A DNA stretch of 50,137 nt from JAGVLN01 sp964515755 (GTDB lineage Bacteria; Pseudomonadota; Alphaproteobacteria; Rickettsiales; JABSSG01): the NCBI GenBank assembly GCA_964515755.1, contig CAZEVK010000007.1:1-50137 (forward strand), read 5' to 3'. Position numbers and translations under genes: made by a program. This document shows positions 1 to 8,241 of this stretch, piece by piece. The notes under the pieces were generated by a model, which was given only the letters and a program-made list of their open reading frames with translations, ran no database searches and was not told the DNA's origin. Position 1 is the stretch's first letter. Every line of letters starts with the position of its first letter.

Positions 1-3
1 AAC

Positions 4-81
4 TGGGGCGAGCGACGGGGCTCGAACCCGCGACCCTCAGAATCACAATCTGATGCTCTAACCAACTGAGCTACGCCCGCC
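4..81 (-). tRNA. tRNA-His (anticodon GTG)
   Basis: On the minus strand the sequence folds as a full cloverleaf: acceptor GCGGGCG pairing with CGCTCGC, D-stem GCTC/GAGC, anticodon stem TCAGA/TCTGA around loop TTGTGAT (anticodon GTG, histidine), and a T-arm with TTCGAGC. The 3' CCA is encoded (positions 4-6) and is preceded by C73. A G is encoded just 5' of the acceptor stem (position 81), so the G-1:C73 identity pair used by standard HisRS is present. Some alphaproteobacteria lost this pair, so its presence is a weak lineage marker. Confidence 0.97.
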
Positions 82-192
82 ATATAAGGACTGGTATAAT
101 ACAAATAAAAGAATAAATGATCAAGCGGTATATGGTAGTTTTAGCTCATTAAATGCCATAGCAGCAAAACTATCTAATGTTGCTAATTGCTT

Positions 193-1341
193 TTATTTTA
201 AATTGAATTTTCCTACGAGTCTATCAAACATCTGAGCAAATGCCCCATTACCAAGCACATTAGCACATGTAATAATTGGATCAAATAGTATATAAAGTGC
301 TGTAATTAATGACAACATCTCTGCATTAAAACCAAGATAATGTTCAAGAATTGGTAACATCATTATAATTCCACCACCTGGCACAGCTGCAACAGAGAAT
401 TTTGCTAATACAAAATAACAAGCAAAAATCAGATAACTAAGCAAAGATGGCTCAGCTATTCCATAACTCTTTAAAATTGTATAAGCAAATATTGGTATAG
501 CAAAACAATCTCCAATAAGATGAACATTAACAGTCGCTGGAACAACTGAAAGAGCTATATCCTTATCTTTGATATTATTTTCCACGCCAATAATTGTTAG
601 TGGCATGCTTACAGCACTGGACATAGTACTAAAACCACTAATAGCTGCAGGCAACATATTTTTTATGTTAATCAAAAAATTCTTAAACCTAAAGTTGTTT
701 AAGGCAAGATAAACAAAAGCAATATAACCAAATTGTGCAAATATTATAAGTAAAAAAACATCAGCATAATTTTTAACAAGTATACTTATTGAGTCATCGT
801 ATTGCAGCTTCATTACAAATCCGATAACAAACAATGGTATACAATAAGTAAAAACTGCAAATAATTTCCCAATATATAACTCCATTTTTTTGCCTATAAT
901 CATAGACTTTATTGGCGCAAGCTTAGAAGCAATTATCCCCATAATTATTCCTGAAAACATCGCTTTATCATTAGCAATAAGTTGCGGCAAATTAATTGAC
1001 CATAATGGTGTTAAGCTATTCGATTCTTTTGGTGTAATTACAGATAAATCCAAATTATATACCAACATTCCCATATAATAACTAAGGAATGTGGCAATAA
1101 AGTTAGAGACACAAATTAAAATTAATATTAAACCTATGATTTTAATAGTGCTATTAGACAACATAACTACTGCTTTAAATAGCAGTCCGAATATGATAAA
1201 TGGTAATAAAAATATAATGATAGTTTTAATAGTTAGGCTTAAAGAATAAAAAGTTTGTTTAAATACAAACGGTATAAGCGGATCTAACAATATAGTAGCT
1301 AAAATAAGGGCAACCAAAATAAATGGCATTTTAGTAAACAT
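193..1341 (-). CDS. Dicarboxylate/amino acid:cation symporter (DAACS/SDF family)
   Basis: Predicted inner-membrane secondary transporter of 382 residues, a little shorter than typical GltP/DctA proteins (about 410-430). It has many hydrophobic helices from residue 5 onward. The C-terminal transport core is recognisable: a serine-rich hairpin around 235-246 (SGFSTMSSAVS), a Gly/Pro loop around 319-324 (AVPGGG) and a helix with FDPIITCANVLGNG (353-366). Family members usually have D-R-x-R-T in that last helix; here the arginine positions are Ile, so the substrate may not be a standard dicarboxylate or acidic amino acid. The start is ATG at 1341. It stands alone between the tRNA and a 180-base gap. 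The family is clear; the substrate is not. Confidence 0.9.
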   Translation of the reverse strand: MFTKMPFILVALILATILLDPLIPFVFKQTFYSLSLTIKTIIIFLLPFIIFGLLFKAVVMLSNSTIKIIGLILILICVSNFIATFLSYYMGMLVYNLDLSVITPKESNSLTPLWSINLPQLIANDKAMFSGIIMGIIASKLAPIKSMIIGKKMELYIGKLFAVFTYCIPLFVIGFVMKLQYDDSISILVKNYADVFLLIIFAQFGYIAFVYLALNNFRFKNFLINIKNMLPAAISGFSTMSSAVSMPLTIIGVENNIKDKDIALSVVPATVNVHLIGDCFAIPIFAYTILKSYGIAEPSLLSYLIFACYFVLAKFSVAAVPGGGIIMMLPILEHYLGFNAEMLSLITALYILFDPIITCANVLGNGAFAQMFDRLVGKFNLK

Positions 1342-1521
1342 AGTTCTTTCCTAAATTGAATTAAGTAATAAATGAATAAAATTATATACAAAACAATTAT
1401 TCAAGCTGAGGCAAGGAATAAGACTATGTAATTAACTTTTAACACTCCATTTAATAGTTTTAGTCAACCTTAAAGATATTCTAAAGTATAATATGATTTT
1501 ATATTTATAACAAGTCTCGGA

Positions 1522-1974
1522 TTAGCTATTGCTAAGTTTGCTCAAAAAGTTCTCGAAATCTTTTGCTTCAGAAAAATCGTGATAAACAGATGCAAATCTA
1601 ACGTAAGCAACTTGATCAAGCTTAGCAAGTTCAAGCATAATTTGCTCGCCTATAAAATTGCTGCGGATTTCGCTTTCACCAGTTTTTTCTATTTTCTGCA
1701 CTAGGTTATCAATAAGAAGATCTATTTGCTCGGCTGTAATTGGTCTTTTTCTAATTGCTAAATTTATAGCACGTAGAATTTTCTCTCGATCGAAAGGTCT
1801 ATGTGCACCATCTTTTTTAATAACCGTCAATTCTCGCAATTCAATTCGTTCAAAAGTAGTAAATCTTGAATGACAGTTAATGCAATAGCGACGACGCTTT
1901 ATCGACCTACCATCTTCGCTTTGCCTTGAATCTTTTACTTGAGTATCTAAAGTTCCACAAAATGGACAGCGCAT
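1522..1974 (-). CDS. nrdR: Transcriptional repressor NrdR
   Basis: A 150-residue NrdR, the nucleotide-sensing repressor of ribonucleotide reductase genes. It opens with a zinc ribbon (Cys3, Cys6, Cys31, Cys34) followed by an ATP-cone domain (about 46-136, beginning LTVIKKDGAHRPFDREKI). Length matches the family. It lies 5 bases downstream of glyA on the same strand, the usual alphaproteobacterial glyA-nrdR pairing, so the two are probably co-transcribed. No NrdR box or ribonucleotide reductase gene is visible in the window. Confidence 0.97.
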   Translation of the reverse strand: MRCPFCGTLDTQVKDSRQSEDGRSIKRRRYCINCHSRFTTFERIELRELTVIKKDGAHRPFDREKILRAINLAIRKRPITAEQIDLLIDNLVQKIEKTGESEIRSNFIGEQIMLELAKLDQVAYVRFASVYHDFSEAKDFENFLSKLSNS

Positions 1975-1979
1975 AAAAA

Positions 1980-3266
1980 TTATCTATAATTATATATTGG
2001 AAATTTTTTACACAAATCATAAACCTGCTTTAGAGCTTGGTTTTCTATAGCTGAATTATCTTCAGGATTTGATATTAAGCCATCAAGAACTTGTGCAATT
2101 AATGAACCTATTTCTTTAAATTCTTCCTCACCAAACCCCCTGGTTGTGCAAGCTGGTGTACCAATTCTAATACCAGAAGTAATGAAAGGTGATAATTGAT
2201 CAAACGGCACAGCATTTTTATTACAAGTCAAGCCAGCACGTTCTAGGCTAGCTTCTGAAGCTTTTCCTGTTAAATTTTTGCTACGTAAATCAATTAATAA
2301 TAAATGACAATCTGTTCCGCCAGTAACTAAATCGTAACCAGAAGCTGTGAGAGTTTTTCCTAAAGTTATTGCGTTATTAATTACATTTTGGGAATATTGT
2401 TTAAATTCTGGCTTTAATGCTTCGTTAAACGCTACAGCTTTCCCAGCAATCACATGCATCAAAGGCCCTCCCTGTAAACCAGGAAATATTGCAGAGTTAA
2501 TTTTTTTTGCAATATCTTCATCTGAAGAAAGAATCATGCCACCTCTAGGACCGCGCAAAGTTTTATGCGTAGTAGTTGTCACAATATGTGCATGCGGAAA
2601 TGGATTGGGATATAAACCAGAGACAATTAAACCAGCATAATGCGCAACATCTGCTAAGAAAAATGCACCAACCTCATCAGCAATTTTTCTAAATCTTTCA
2701 AAGTCAATTACTCTGGGATATGATGAACCACCAGCAATAATCAATTTTGGTTTATGTGTTTTGGCTAGCTGATATAATTGCTCATAATCAATTAAGCCAT
2801 CTTCTAGTCGTACACCATACTGCACAACTTCAAACCATTTACCAGACATATTTGGCCCAGCACCGTGAGTTAAATGACCACCAGCCGCAAGAGACATTCC
2901 TAAAACCATATCTCCTGGATTTAAGAGTGCCAAAAAAACTGCCTGGTTTGCTTGTGACCCTGAATGAGGCTGAACATTGGCAAAATTACATCCGAATAAT
3001 TTTTTTGCTCTTTCAATCGCTAAAACTTCAGCCTTATCAACAACCTCACATCCTCCATAATATCTTTTATGCGGATAGCCTTCAGCATATTTATTAGTGA
3101 GAATCGAGCCTTGAGCCATTAATACCGCATGACTAGTAAAATTTTCTGAGGCAATTAACTCTATCTGATTTTGCTGGCGTTTTAGCTCATCACCAATAAT
3201 TGAATTTATTTCATGGTCAACAATAGATAGATCAGAAGTGAAAAAATCAGGGAGGAATTTGGTCAT
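1980..3266 (-). CDS. glyA: Serine hydroxymethyltransferase
   Basis: PLP enzyme converting serine and tetrahydrofolate to glycine and 5,10-methylene-THF, the main cytosolic source of one-carbon units. The 428-residue length is standard. The N-terminal IELIASENF block (35-43), the YAEGYPHKRYYGG substrate loop (60-72) and the PLP-binding lysine in TTTTHKTLRGPRGG (Lys235) are all present. The start is ATG at 3266, preceded on the minus strand by weak purine-rich sequence. It heads the glyA-nrdR unit. No odd features. Confidence 0.98.
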   Translation of the reverse strand: MTKFLPDFFTSDLSIVDHEINSIIGDELKRQQNQIELIASENFTSHAVLMAQGSILTNKYAEGYPHKRYYGGCEVVDKAEVLAIERAKKLFGCNFANVQPHSGSQANQAVFLALLNPGDMVLGMSLAAGGHLTHGAGPNMSGKWFEVVQYGVRLEDGLIDYEQLYQLAKTHKPKLIIAGGSSYPRVIDFERFRKIADEVGAFFLADVAHYAGLIVSGLYPNPFPHAHIVTTTTHKTLRGPRGGMILSSDEDIAKKINSAIFPGLQGGPLMHVIAGKAVAFNEALKPEFKQYSQNVINNAITLGKTLTASGYDLVTGGTDCHLLLIDLRSKNLTGKASEASLERAGLTCNKNAVPFDQLSPFITSGIRIGTPACTTRGFGEEEFKEIGSLIAQVLDGLISNPEDNSAIENQALKQVYDLCKKFPIYNYR

Positions 3267-3346
3267 ACCAACCTCAAGTAAATATAGGTAATTTTATTAT
3301 TCATTTATATAATAAATAGTTACGAAAAGCAACTCATTAACCAAAA

Positions 3347-3775
3347 CTAAGATAATTTATCTAAACGCTGCTGATGTCGACCACCTTCAAATTCAGTGCT
3401 AAAGAAAACTTTTAATGATTCAATAGCTTCTTCGGCAGAGATAAAGTTCGCACCAAAAATTATAACATTTGCATCATTATGTAACCTTGCCATTTTTGCA
3501 TATTCAGAATTACTACAAAGTACCGCACGAATCTTTGGATTCCTATTAGCAGCAATAGACATACCAATTCCAGAACTGCATATTAAAATGCCAACAGTAA
3601 ACTGATTGCCAGCAACAGAATTTGTAACTAATTTAGCAAATTCAGGATAATCGACAGATTCATCTGTAAAACAACCAAAATCATGAACATGATATTTATA
3701 TTGTGCCAGATAATCTATTATATAGTTTTTTAATTTTAAGCCTCTATGGTCGGAAGCAATTGCTATATTTGTCAT
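3347..3775 (-). CDS. rpiB: Ribose-5-phosphate isomerase B
   Basis: Interconverts ribose 5-phosphate and ribulose 5-phosphate in the non-oxidative pentose phosphate pathway. The protein has 142 residues, typical for the RpiB/LacAB family. Seen: the N-terminal IAIASDHRG phosphate-binding segment (His10, Arg11), the catalytic cysteine in ICSSGIGMS (Cys66) and the NDANVIIFGA segment. It lies 17 bases downstream of the helicase gene on the same strand and 80 bases before glyA, so it could be read with either. Confidence 0.97.
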   Translation of the reverse strand: MTNIAIASDHRGLKLKNYIIDYLAQYKYHVHDFGCFTDESVDYPEFAKLVTNSVAGNQFTVGILICSSGIGMSIAANRNPKIRAVLCSNSEYAKMARLHNDANVIIFGANFISAEEAIESLKVFFSTEFEGGRHQQRLDKLS

Positions 3776-3792
3776 TTCATCCTTCTAAATAA

Positions 3793-5916
3793 CTATTGAG
3801 CACACTCTAAAAAGCTTAGCATAATTTTCTTTGTACCTAAGCCATCAAAAAAGACATCAGCAGAATTACCTTCGAGTTTGACTATGTAACCATCACCAAA
3901 TTTCTGATGATAAACTTTTTGATTGATCGAAAATTTGTTATTGTTAGTCATGCTAGCCTGTTCATTTTTTGGCTGCTCAACTTCAGCAGACTTAGAATAC
4001 TCACAACAATCAGCAGGTAATTCTTTAATAAAGCGTGATGGAGCATTATACTGCCATTGATTATACATTCTACGGCTTTGAGCGGCACTAATATGCACTT
4101 CTTTTCTAGCACGAGTAATGCCAACATAAGCTAATCGTCGTTCTTCCTCTAATCCATTATTGCCGTTTTCTTCTAAGGTTTTGCTATTTGGAAACAATCC
4201 TTCTTCCCATCCTGGTAAAAACACTAAATCAAATTCTAAACCTTTGGCTGCATGCAAGGTCATTATATTAACTTGATGACTGGTAGTAGCTTGATCATTA
4301 TTTGCTACTAAGCTAATATGCTCTAAAAAATCTCCTACCGTCTCAAAATCTTCTAATGCTTTTAACAATTCATTTATATTATCAATTCGATTGATAGCAT
4401 CGTCTTTAGACAATTTTTCAGACTCTAACATTTGTATATAATTAATGTCAGAAATAATAGTTTCTACAACAGTTGTGTGACTAAGACTTGCAAAAAGATT
4501 GTGCCATTTATGAACCAAATCTGAAAATTCTAATAATTTATTTTTAAGTTGGCTTTTTCTAGATTCTTGTAAAAGCATAATGTTAATTGCTTTCAATAAC
4601 GAGCAATTATTTTGCAAGGCATATTGCTTTAATTTTGCAATTGCACTTTCACCAACACCTCTTTTCGGTTTATTAATAATTCGCTCAAATGCTAGATTAT
4701 CATTATGATTTACTGCCAATCTAATATAAGCAATAATATCTTTTATTTCCATCCTCTCATAGAATTTCATATTACCAATAACTGTGTATGGAATACCCTG
4801 TACAATAAATGCTTCCTCAATAATACGCGTTTGAAAACCAGCTCTAACTAATGTGCTGATATTACATGGTTGATAAAGAGTATAAACTTTTTGCTTGATC
4901 TGATATGCAATATATTTAGCTTCTTCTAAATCGTTCCAGAAAGAATTAATCACTACCTTATGACCGTGATCATCACTGGTCCATAAAATCTTTGCGTATC
5001 GATTAGAATTATTCGAAATTAATGCAGTAGCAGCTTGCAAGATATATTTTGTAGAACGATAATTTTGCTCTAATTTAACTACATATGCACCAGGAAAATC
5101 TTTTTCAAAGCGCAAAATATTTTCTATCTTAGCACCACGCCAACCATATATAGATTGATCATCATCACCAACACAACATATGTTATTATTTTTTTGTGCT
5201 AGAATTCTTAGCCATAAATACTGAGCCACATTTGTATCTTGATACTCATCTACCAAAATATATTTAAATCGATTTTGATATCCTTCCAAAATTGTAGGAT
5301 TTTTAGTAAATATGGTTAAGTTATGTAATAACAAATCTCCAAAATCTACTATATTGTTCGATAATAGCCTATTTTGGTATGATTTATATAAATCCTTAGC
5401 TACTTGCTCAGCTGGAAATTTAACATCTGCATTAGTAATTTTATCAGGTGTTAAAGCTTGATCTTTCCAGCTATTAATTATCGCCAATAATAGTTTAGGA
5501 GAATATTTCTGAGGATCGATATTATGTTCAGAAAGTAATGCTTTTATCAATTTTATCTGATCATCATAATCAATGATAAGAAAGTTGTTAGTCAGTCCAA
5601 CTAAGTCACAATTAATTTTTAGAATTTTAGCAGCGATTGCATGAAAAGTTCCAAACCATCTTCCAGGCTCAGGCAAAGTTACTAATTTTGCTATACGCTC
5701 ATGCATTTCTTTAGCAGCTTTGTTAGTAAATGTAACTGCTAAAATTTCATTTGGCCAAGCAAGTCCTGATTTAATAATTTGAGCGATTTTACTAACAATT
5801 ACTCTAGTTTTTCCTGTGCCGGCACCAGCCAAAACCAATAATGGTATATCGAAATTATGTACAGCTTCAGTCTGAACATTATTTAGATTTTCTAAATGAG
5901 TATCTAATTCTAACAA
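3793..5916 (-). CDS. uvrD: UvrD/PcrA-type superfamily 1A DNA helicase
   Basis: A 707-residue 3'-5' DNA helicase acting in nucleotide-excision and mismatch repair or fork clearance. SF1A motifs appear in order: Q-motif LNNVQTEA (11-18), Walker A LAGAGTGKTR (29-38), Walker B VDEYQDT, motif III GDDDQSIYGWRGA, motif IV NYRST, motif V TLHAAKGLEFD and motif VI YVGITRAR. A short C-terminal module (last 50 residues, with KVYHQKFGDGYIV) resembles the Tudor-like tail that binds RNA polymerase in PcrA/UvrD. The start codon appears to be TTG at 5914-5916: there is no ATG before the conserved Q-motif, and the upstream gene ends 9 bases earlier. It is probably the only UvrD/PcrA; the two names cannot be separated here. 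Confidence 0.95.
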   Translation of the reverse strand: MLELDTHLENLNNVQTEAVHNFDIPLLVLAGAGTGKTRVIVSKIAQIIKSGLAWPNEILAVTFTNKAAKEMHERIAKLVTLPEPGRWFGTFHAIAAKILKINCDLVGLTNNFLIIDYDDQIKLIKALLSEHNIDPQKYSPKLLLAIINSWKDQALTPDKITNADVKFPAEQVAKDLYKSYQNRLLSNNIVDFGDLLLHNLTIFTKNPTILEGYQNRFKYILVDEYQDTNVAQYLWLRILAQKNNNICCVGDDDQSIYGWRGAKIENILRFEKDFPGAYVVKLEQNYRSTKYILQAATALISNNSNRYAKILWTSDDHGHKVVINSFWNDLEEAKYIAYQIKQKVYTLYQPCNISTLVRAGFQTRIIEEAFIVQGIPYTVIGNMKFYERMEIKDIIAYIRLAVNHNDNLAFERIINKPKRGVGESAIAKLKQYALQNNCSLLKAINIMLLQESRKSQLKNKLLEFSDLVHKWHNLFASLSHTTVVETIISDINYIQMLESEKLSKDDAINRIDNINELLKALEDFETVGDFLEHISLVANNDQATTSHQVNIMTLHAAKGLEFDLVFLPGWEEGLFPNSKTLEENGNNGLEEERRLAYVGITRARKEVHISAAQSRRMYNQWQYNAPSRFIKELPADCCEYSKSAEVEQPKNEQASMTNNNKFSINQKVYHQKFGDGYIVKLEGNSADVFFDGLGTKKIMLSFLECAQ

Positions 5917-5925
5917 GATTTTTTA

Positions 5926-6207
5926 CTAGTTGGTAAAATTATCAGCGTACGCTTTTGGTAAAATATTTTTAAACTTTGACTCAAGCACTTCATATTGAAT
6001 ATTGTTTTTCTTGGCGAAGGCAATAGCTTCTTCTTTATTATCAAATTTTAGCTGCACTTCTTGCAACATATCACGTGATGCGGTCCAACCCATTAGTGGA
6101 TCAATATACCTACTACCATCATTATGAAATTTGATTTTCCAATGTTTGGTATTGCGCATACCTGACTGCATTGCAGATCTAGTAGGTTTGTATATAACTG
6201 CTTTCAT
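5926..6207 (-). CDS. NDUFS4-like complex I accessory subunit (ETC complex I subunit domain)
   Basis: A 93-residue protein matching the ETC_C1 NDUFS4 domain found in mitochondria and alphaproteobacteria: KAVIYKPTRSAMQSG near the start, then TKHWKIKF and DPLMGWTAS, and a C-terminal EEAIAFAKKNNIQYEV helix/strand. In mitochondria this small subunit stabilises the NADH-oxidising arm of complex I. A longer reading from 6255 exists, but the ATG at 6207 is preceded by AGGATC and matches where the family begins, so I place the start there. It precedes the helicase with a 9-base gap. No nuo genes are in the window. Confidence 0.9.
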   Translation of the reverse strand: MKAVIYKPTRSAMQSGMRNTKHWKIKFHNDGSRYIDPLMGWTASRDMLQEVQLKFDNKEEAIAFAKKNNIQYEVLESKFKNILPKAYADNFTN

Positions 6208-6291
6208 AAAAATAGATCCTTGGCAATTAATTAAATTATAGTATATATTAATCAATAGTTATATCAAGTTTAATAATGAAAGGTAGTATCA

Positions 6292-6534
6292 ATGATTTTA
6301 AATGATCAAAAAGATATAAAAGAAATTTCGTTTGAGAAAGCCTTGGCTGAATTACAAGAAATAGTACGTAAAATTGAAACTGGGCAAGAAAGTCTTGAAG
6401 CTACAATCAAATATTACGAACGTGGTAATGCTTTAAAAAATTATTGTGAAACAAAATTAAGAGAAGCCAAATTAGTGGTCGAGAAAATAGTTCAAAAAGT
6501 TGATGGATCAATTTCTACCGAAGAAGGTTTATAG
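6292..6534 (+). CDS. xseB: Exodeoxyribonuclease VII small subunit
   Basis: An 80-residue XseB, the helical small subunit that binds XseA and controls ssDNA degradation. The family core is clear: SFEKALAELQEIVRKIETG at 13-31, then LEATIKYYERGNAL and a C-terminal helix. It is divergent from the NDUFS4-like gene, and its 3' end overlaps the convergent glycosyltransferase gene by 6 bases. Purine-rich GAAAGG lies ahead of the ATG. The large-subunit gene is not in this window. Confidence 0.95.
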   Translation: MILNDQKDIKEISFEKALAELQEIVRKIETGQESLEATIKYYERGNALKNYCETKLREAKLVVEKIVQKVDGSISTEEGL

Positions 6535-7668
6535 CAATTTCTTGTATATACTCAAAGTCTTTTTGATCATAGTATCCAGGCTAAAGTTTTCCTCTATAAA
6601 TTCACGAGCGCTAGCACCCATTTTTTGTCTTTGCTTCACTGTTAAGCCCATTGCCTTTTTAATTGCTTTTGCCAATGCTCTACTATCGTTAGGTGGCACT
6701 ATAAAACCATTTTTTTGATCAATAATAGTTTCTTTAAAACCGCCAATATCAGTTGCAATAATAATTTTGGCCATTGCCTGAGTTTCAATTGAAATTCTAC
6801 CAAAAGCCTCTGGTCTAGTTGAAGGTACTATAATGATATCTGAGAGCATATATAGTGCTGGCATATCTCGAACTGTTTCAGTAAATCCTATATTATTATC
6901 CAAATTAAACTCACCAATTAATTCTAATATTTCATTATAATAATTTAAATTATTCCGAACATTACCAACAATTATACAATGAAATTTTTTCTTATTTAAA
7001 GTTGCAAGTGCTCGTATTAATACCGAATGCCCTTTCCATCTCGTAAAACGCACTGGCATAATTATAATAGTTTTATCATCGGGTATTCTGAGCTTCCTTG
7101 CTAAAATATTTATTCTTTCAAATCCAATATTATTAGGATCAAAAATTTTTGTATCAACTCCCCTATGAATAACTGTTATCTTTTTCTTAGATACATCAGG
7201 ATAATACTTACAGATATAATCCGAAATAAATTCAGATACAGCAATTACTTTTTTGCCCTTAGCCATAACTGAGTTATAAAGTATTTTAATACTATTTTGC
7301 ATACCGTAAGACCCATGAAAAGTAGTTATAAAATTACAACCGGTTTTCTTGGCAGCAAAATATGCGCTCCAAGCAGGTGCACGTGACCTAGCATGAACAA
7401 TATCCACTTTTTCTTTTTTAATTAACTCTACTAATTTTGATATATTACTAAAAATCCTCCAAGGATTTTTACTATTTAAAGGCATATTAATATGCTTAGA
7501 GCCATCATGCTCTATAGACTTTACTAACGGCCCACCAGACGAAGTAACTAAAGAACGAAATCCATTATCTACTAATGCTTTTGCAATATCAACTGTTCCA
7601 CGCTCAACACCACCAGTAACTAAAGATGGTAAAACTTGCAAAACTGTGAGCTTATGTTTATTTTTCAT
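6529..7668 (-). CDS. Family 4 glycosyltransferase (GT-B fold), probable cell-envelope sugar transferase
   Basis: A 379-residue GT-B glycosyltransferase. The N-terminal acceptor domain begins VLQVLPSLVTGGVERGTVD, the usual glycine-rich opening of GT4 enzymes. The C-terminal nucleotide-sugar domain has PVRFTRWKGH (phosphate-binding loop) and the EX7E-like stretch PEAFGRISIETQAMA. It likely adds a sugar to lipopolysaccharide or another envelope glycan, but acceptor and donor cannot be read from sequence. It overlaps the end of dsbB by 11 bases, suggesting translational coupling. No other LPS genes are beside it. Confidence 0.9.
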   Translation of the reverse strand: MKNKHKLTVLQVLPSLVTGGVERGTVDIAKALVDNGFRSLVTSSGGPLVKSIEHDGSKHINMPLNSKNPWRIFSNISKLVELIKKEKVDIVHARSRAPAWSAYFAAKKTGCNFITTFHGSYGMQNSIKILYNSVMAKGKKVIAVSEFISDYICKYYPDVSKKKITVIHRGVDTKIFDPNNIGFERINILARKLRIPDDKTIIIMPVRFTRWKGHSVLIRALATLNKKKFHCIIVGNVRNNLNYYNEILELIGEFNLDNNIGFTETVRDMPALYMLSDIIIVPSTRPEAFGRISIETQAMAKIIIATDIGGFKETIIDQKNGFIVPPNDSRALAKAIKKAMGLTVKQRQKMGASAREFIEENFSLDTMIKKTLSIYKKLL

Positions 7669-8176
7669 GCTTTTTCTTATTATTCATTAAACTAGTAGCA
7701 TATAAATACTTCGTCAATATTATGAAAACAATCAATAATAATATTCCGTTCCATCCTGCCATTGATATTCCAAGAAATTTAAAACTAACTTCACTGCAAT
7801 GCGTTATATTATTATAAATTTGATTTTTCATTTCTTCTAAAGTCAAAGAAGATGATTTATTTATAGTTGATGCACATGAAGAAGGCTCAGTAATGATTTG
7901 TTGCTCAACTCCTACGTGATAAAAAGCTATTAAACAACCGACAAAAACTACTATAGTAGAACAAAATAATAAAAATCTTTGAATAAATGCTAATCTAAAA
8001 CAAATTGTTATAGTAGAAATTATTATTAAAATAAAATAAATATATCTTTGATAAATACAGAGCTCACACGGGGCAATCATAAGCACATATTCAGCAATAA
8101 ATGCAAAACCTAAAGCTCCTAGACTTAATGAAGCTAATCCAATGCACAATTGAGATATTGAGTAGTTAGTAAGCAT
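7658..8176 (-). CDS. dsbB: Disulfide bond formation protein B (DsbB-like)
   Basis: Inner-membrane quinone reductase that reoxidises periplasmic thiol oxidases. The protein has 172 residues and four hydrophobic helices. The first periplasmic pair is Cys37-x-x-Cys40 in PCELCIYQR, directly before a helix; the second pair is Cys101 and Cys127 in the second loop, as in the family. The quinone-site arginine follows the CxxC motif (Arg44). It shares 11 overlapping bases with the downstream glycosyltransferase gene. No DsbA is visible nearby. Confidence 0.94.
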   Translation of the reverse strand: MLTNYSISQLCIGLASLSLGALGFAFIAEYVLMIAPCELCIYQRYIYFILIIISTITICFRLAFIQRFLLFCSTIVVFVGCLIAFYHVGVEQQIITEPSSCASTINKSSSLTLEEMKNQIYNNITHCSEVSFKFLGISMAGWNGILLLIVFIILTKYLYATSLMNNKKKHEK

Positions 8177-8241
8177 TTTGTTTTGCTAATTTTACTTAAT
8201 TATTATATAAAAGCAATAAAGATTAAAATAGTATACAGATT

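Noticed and set aside
2347..3097. Open frames antisense to glyA
   Set aside because: Shadows of the glyA frame with no family features; glyA itself is fully conserved.
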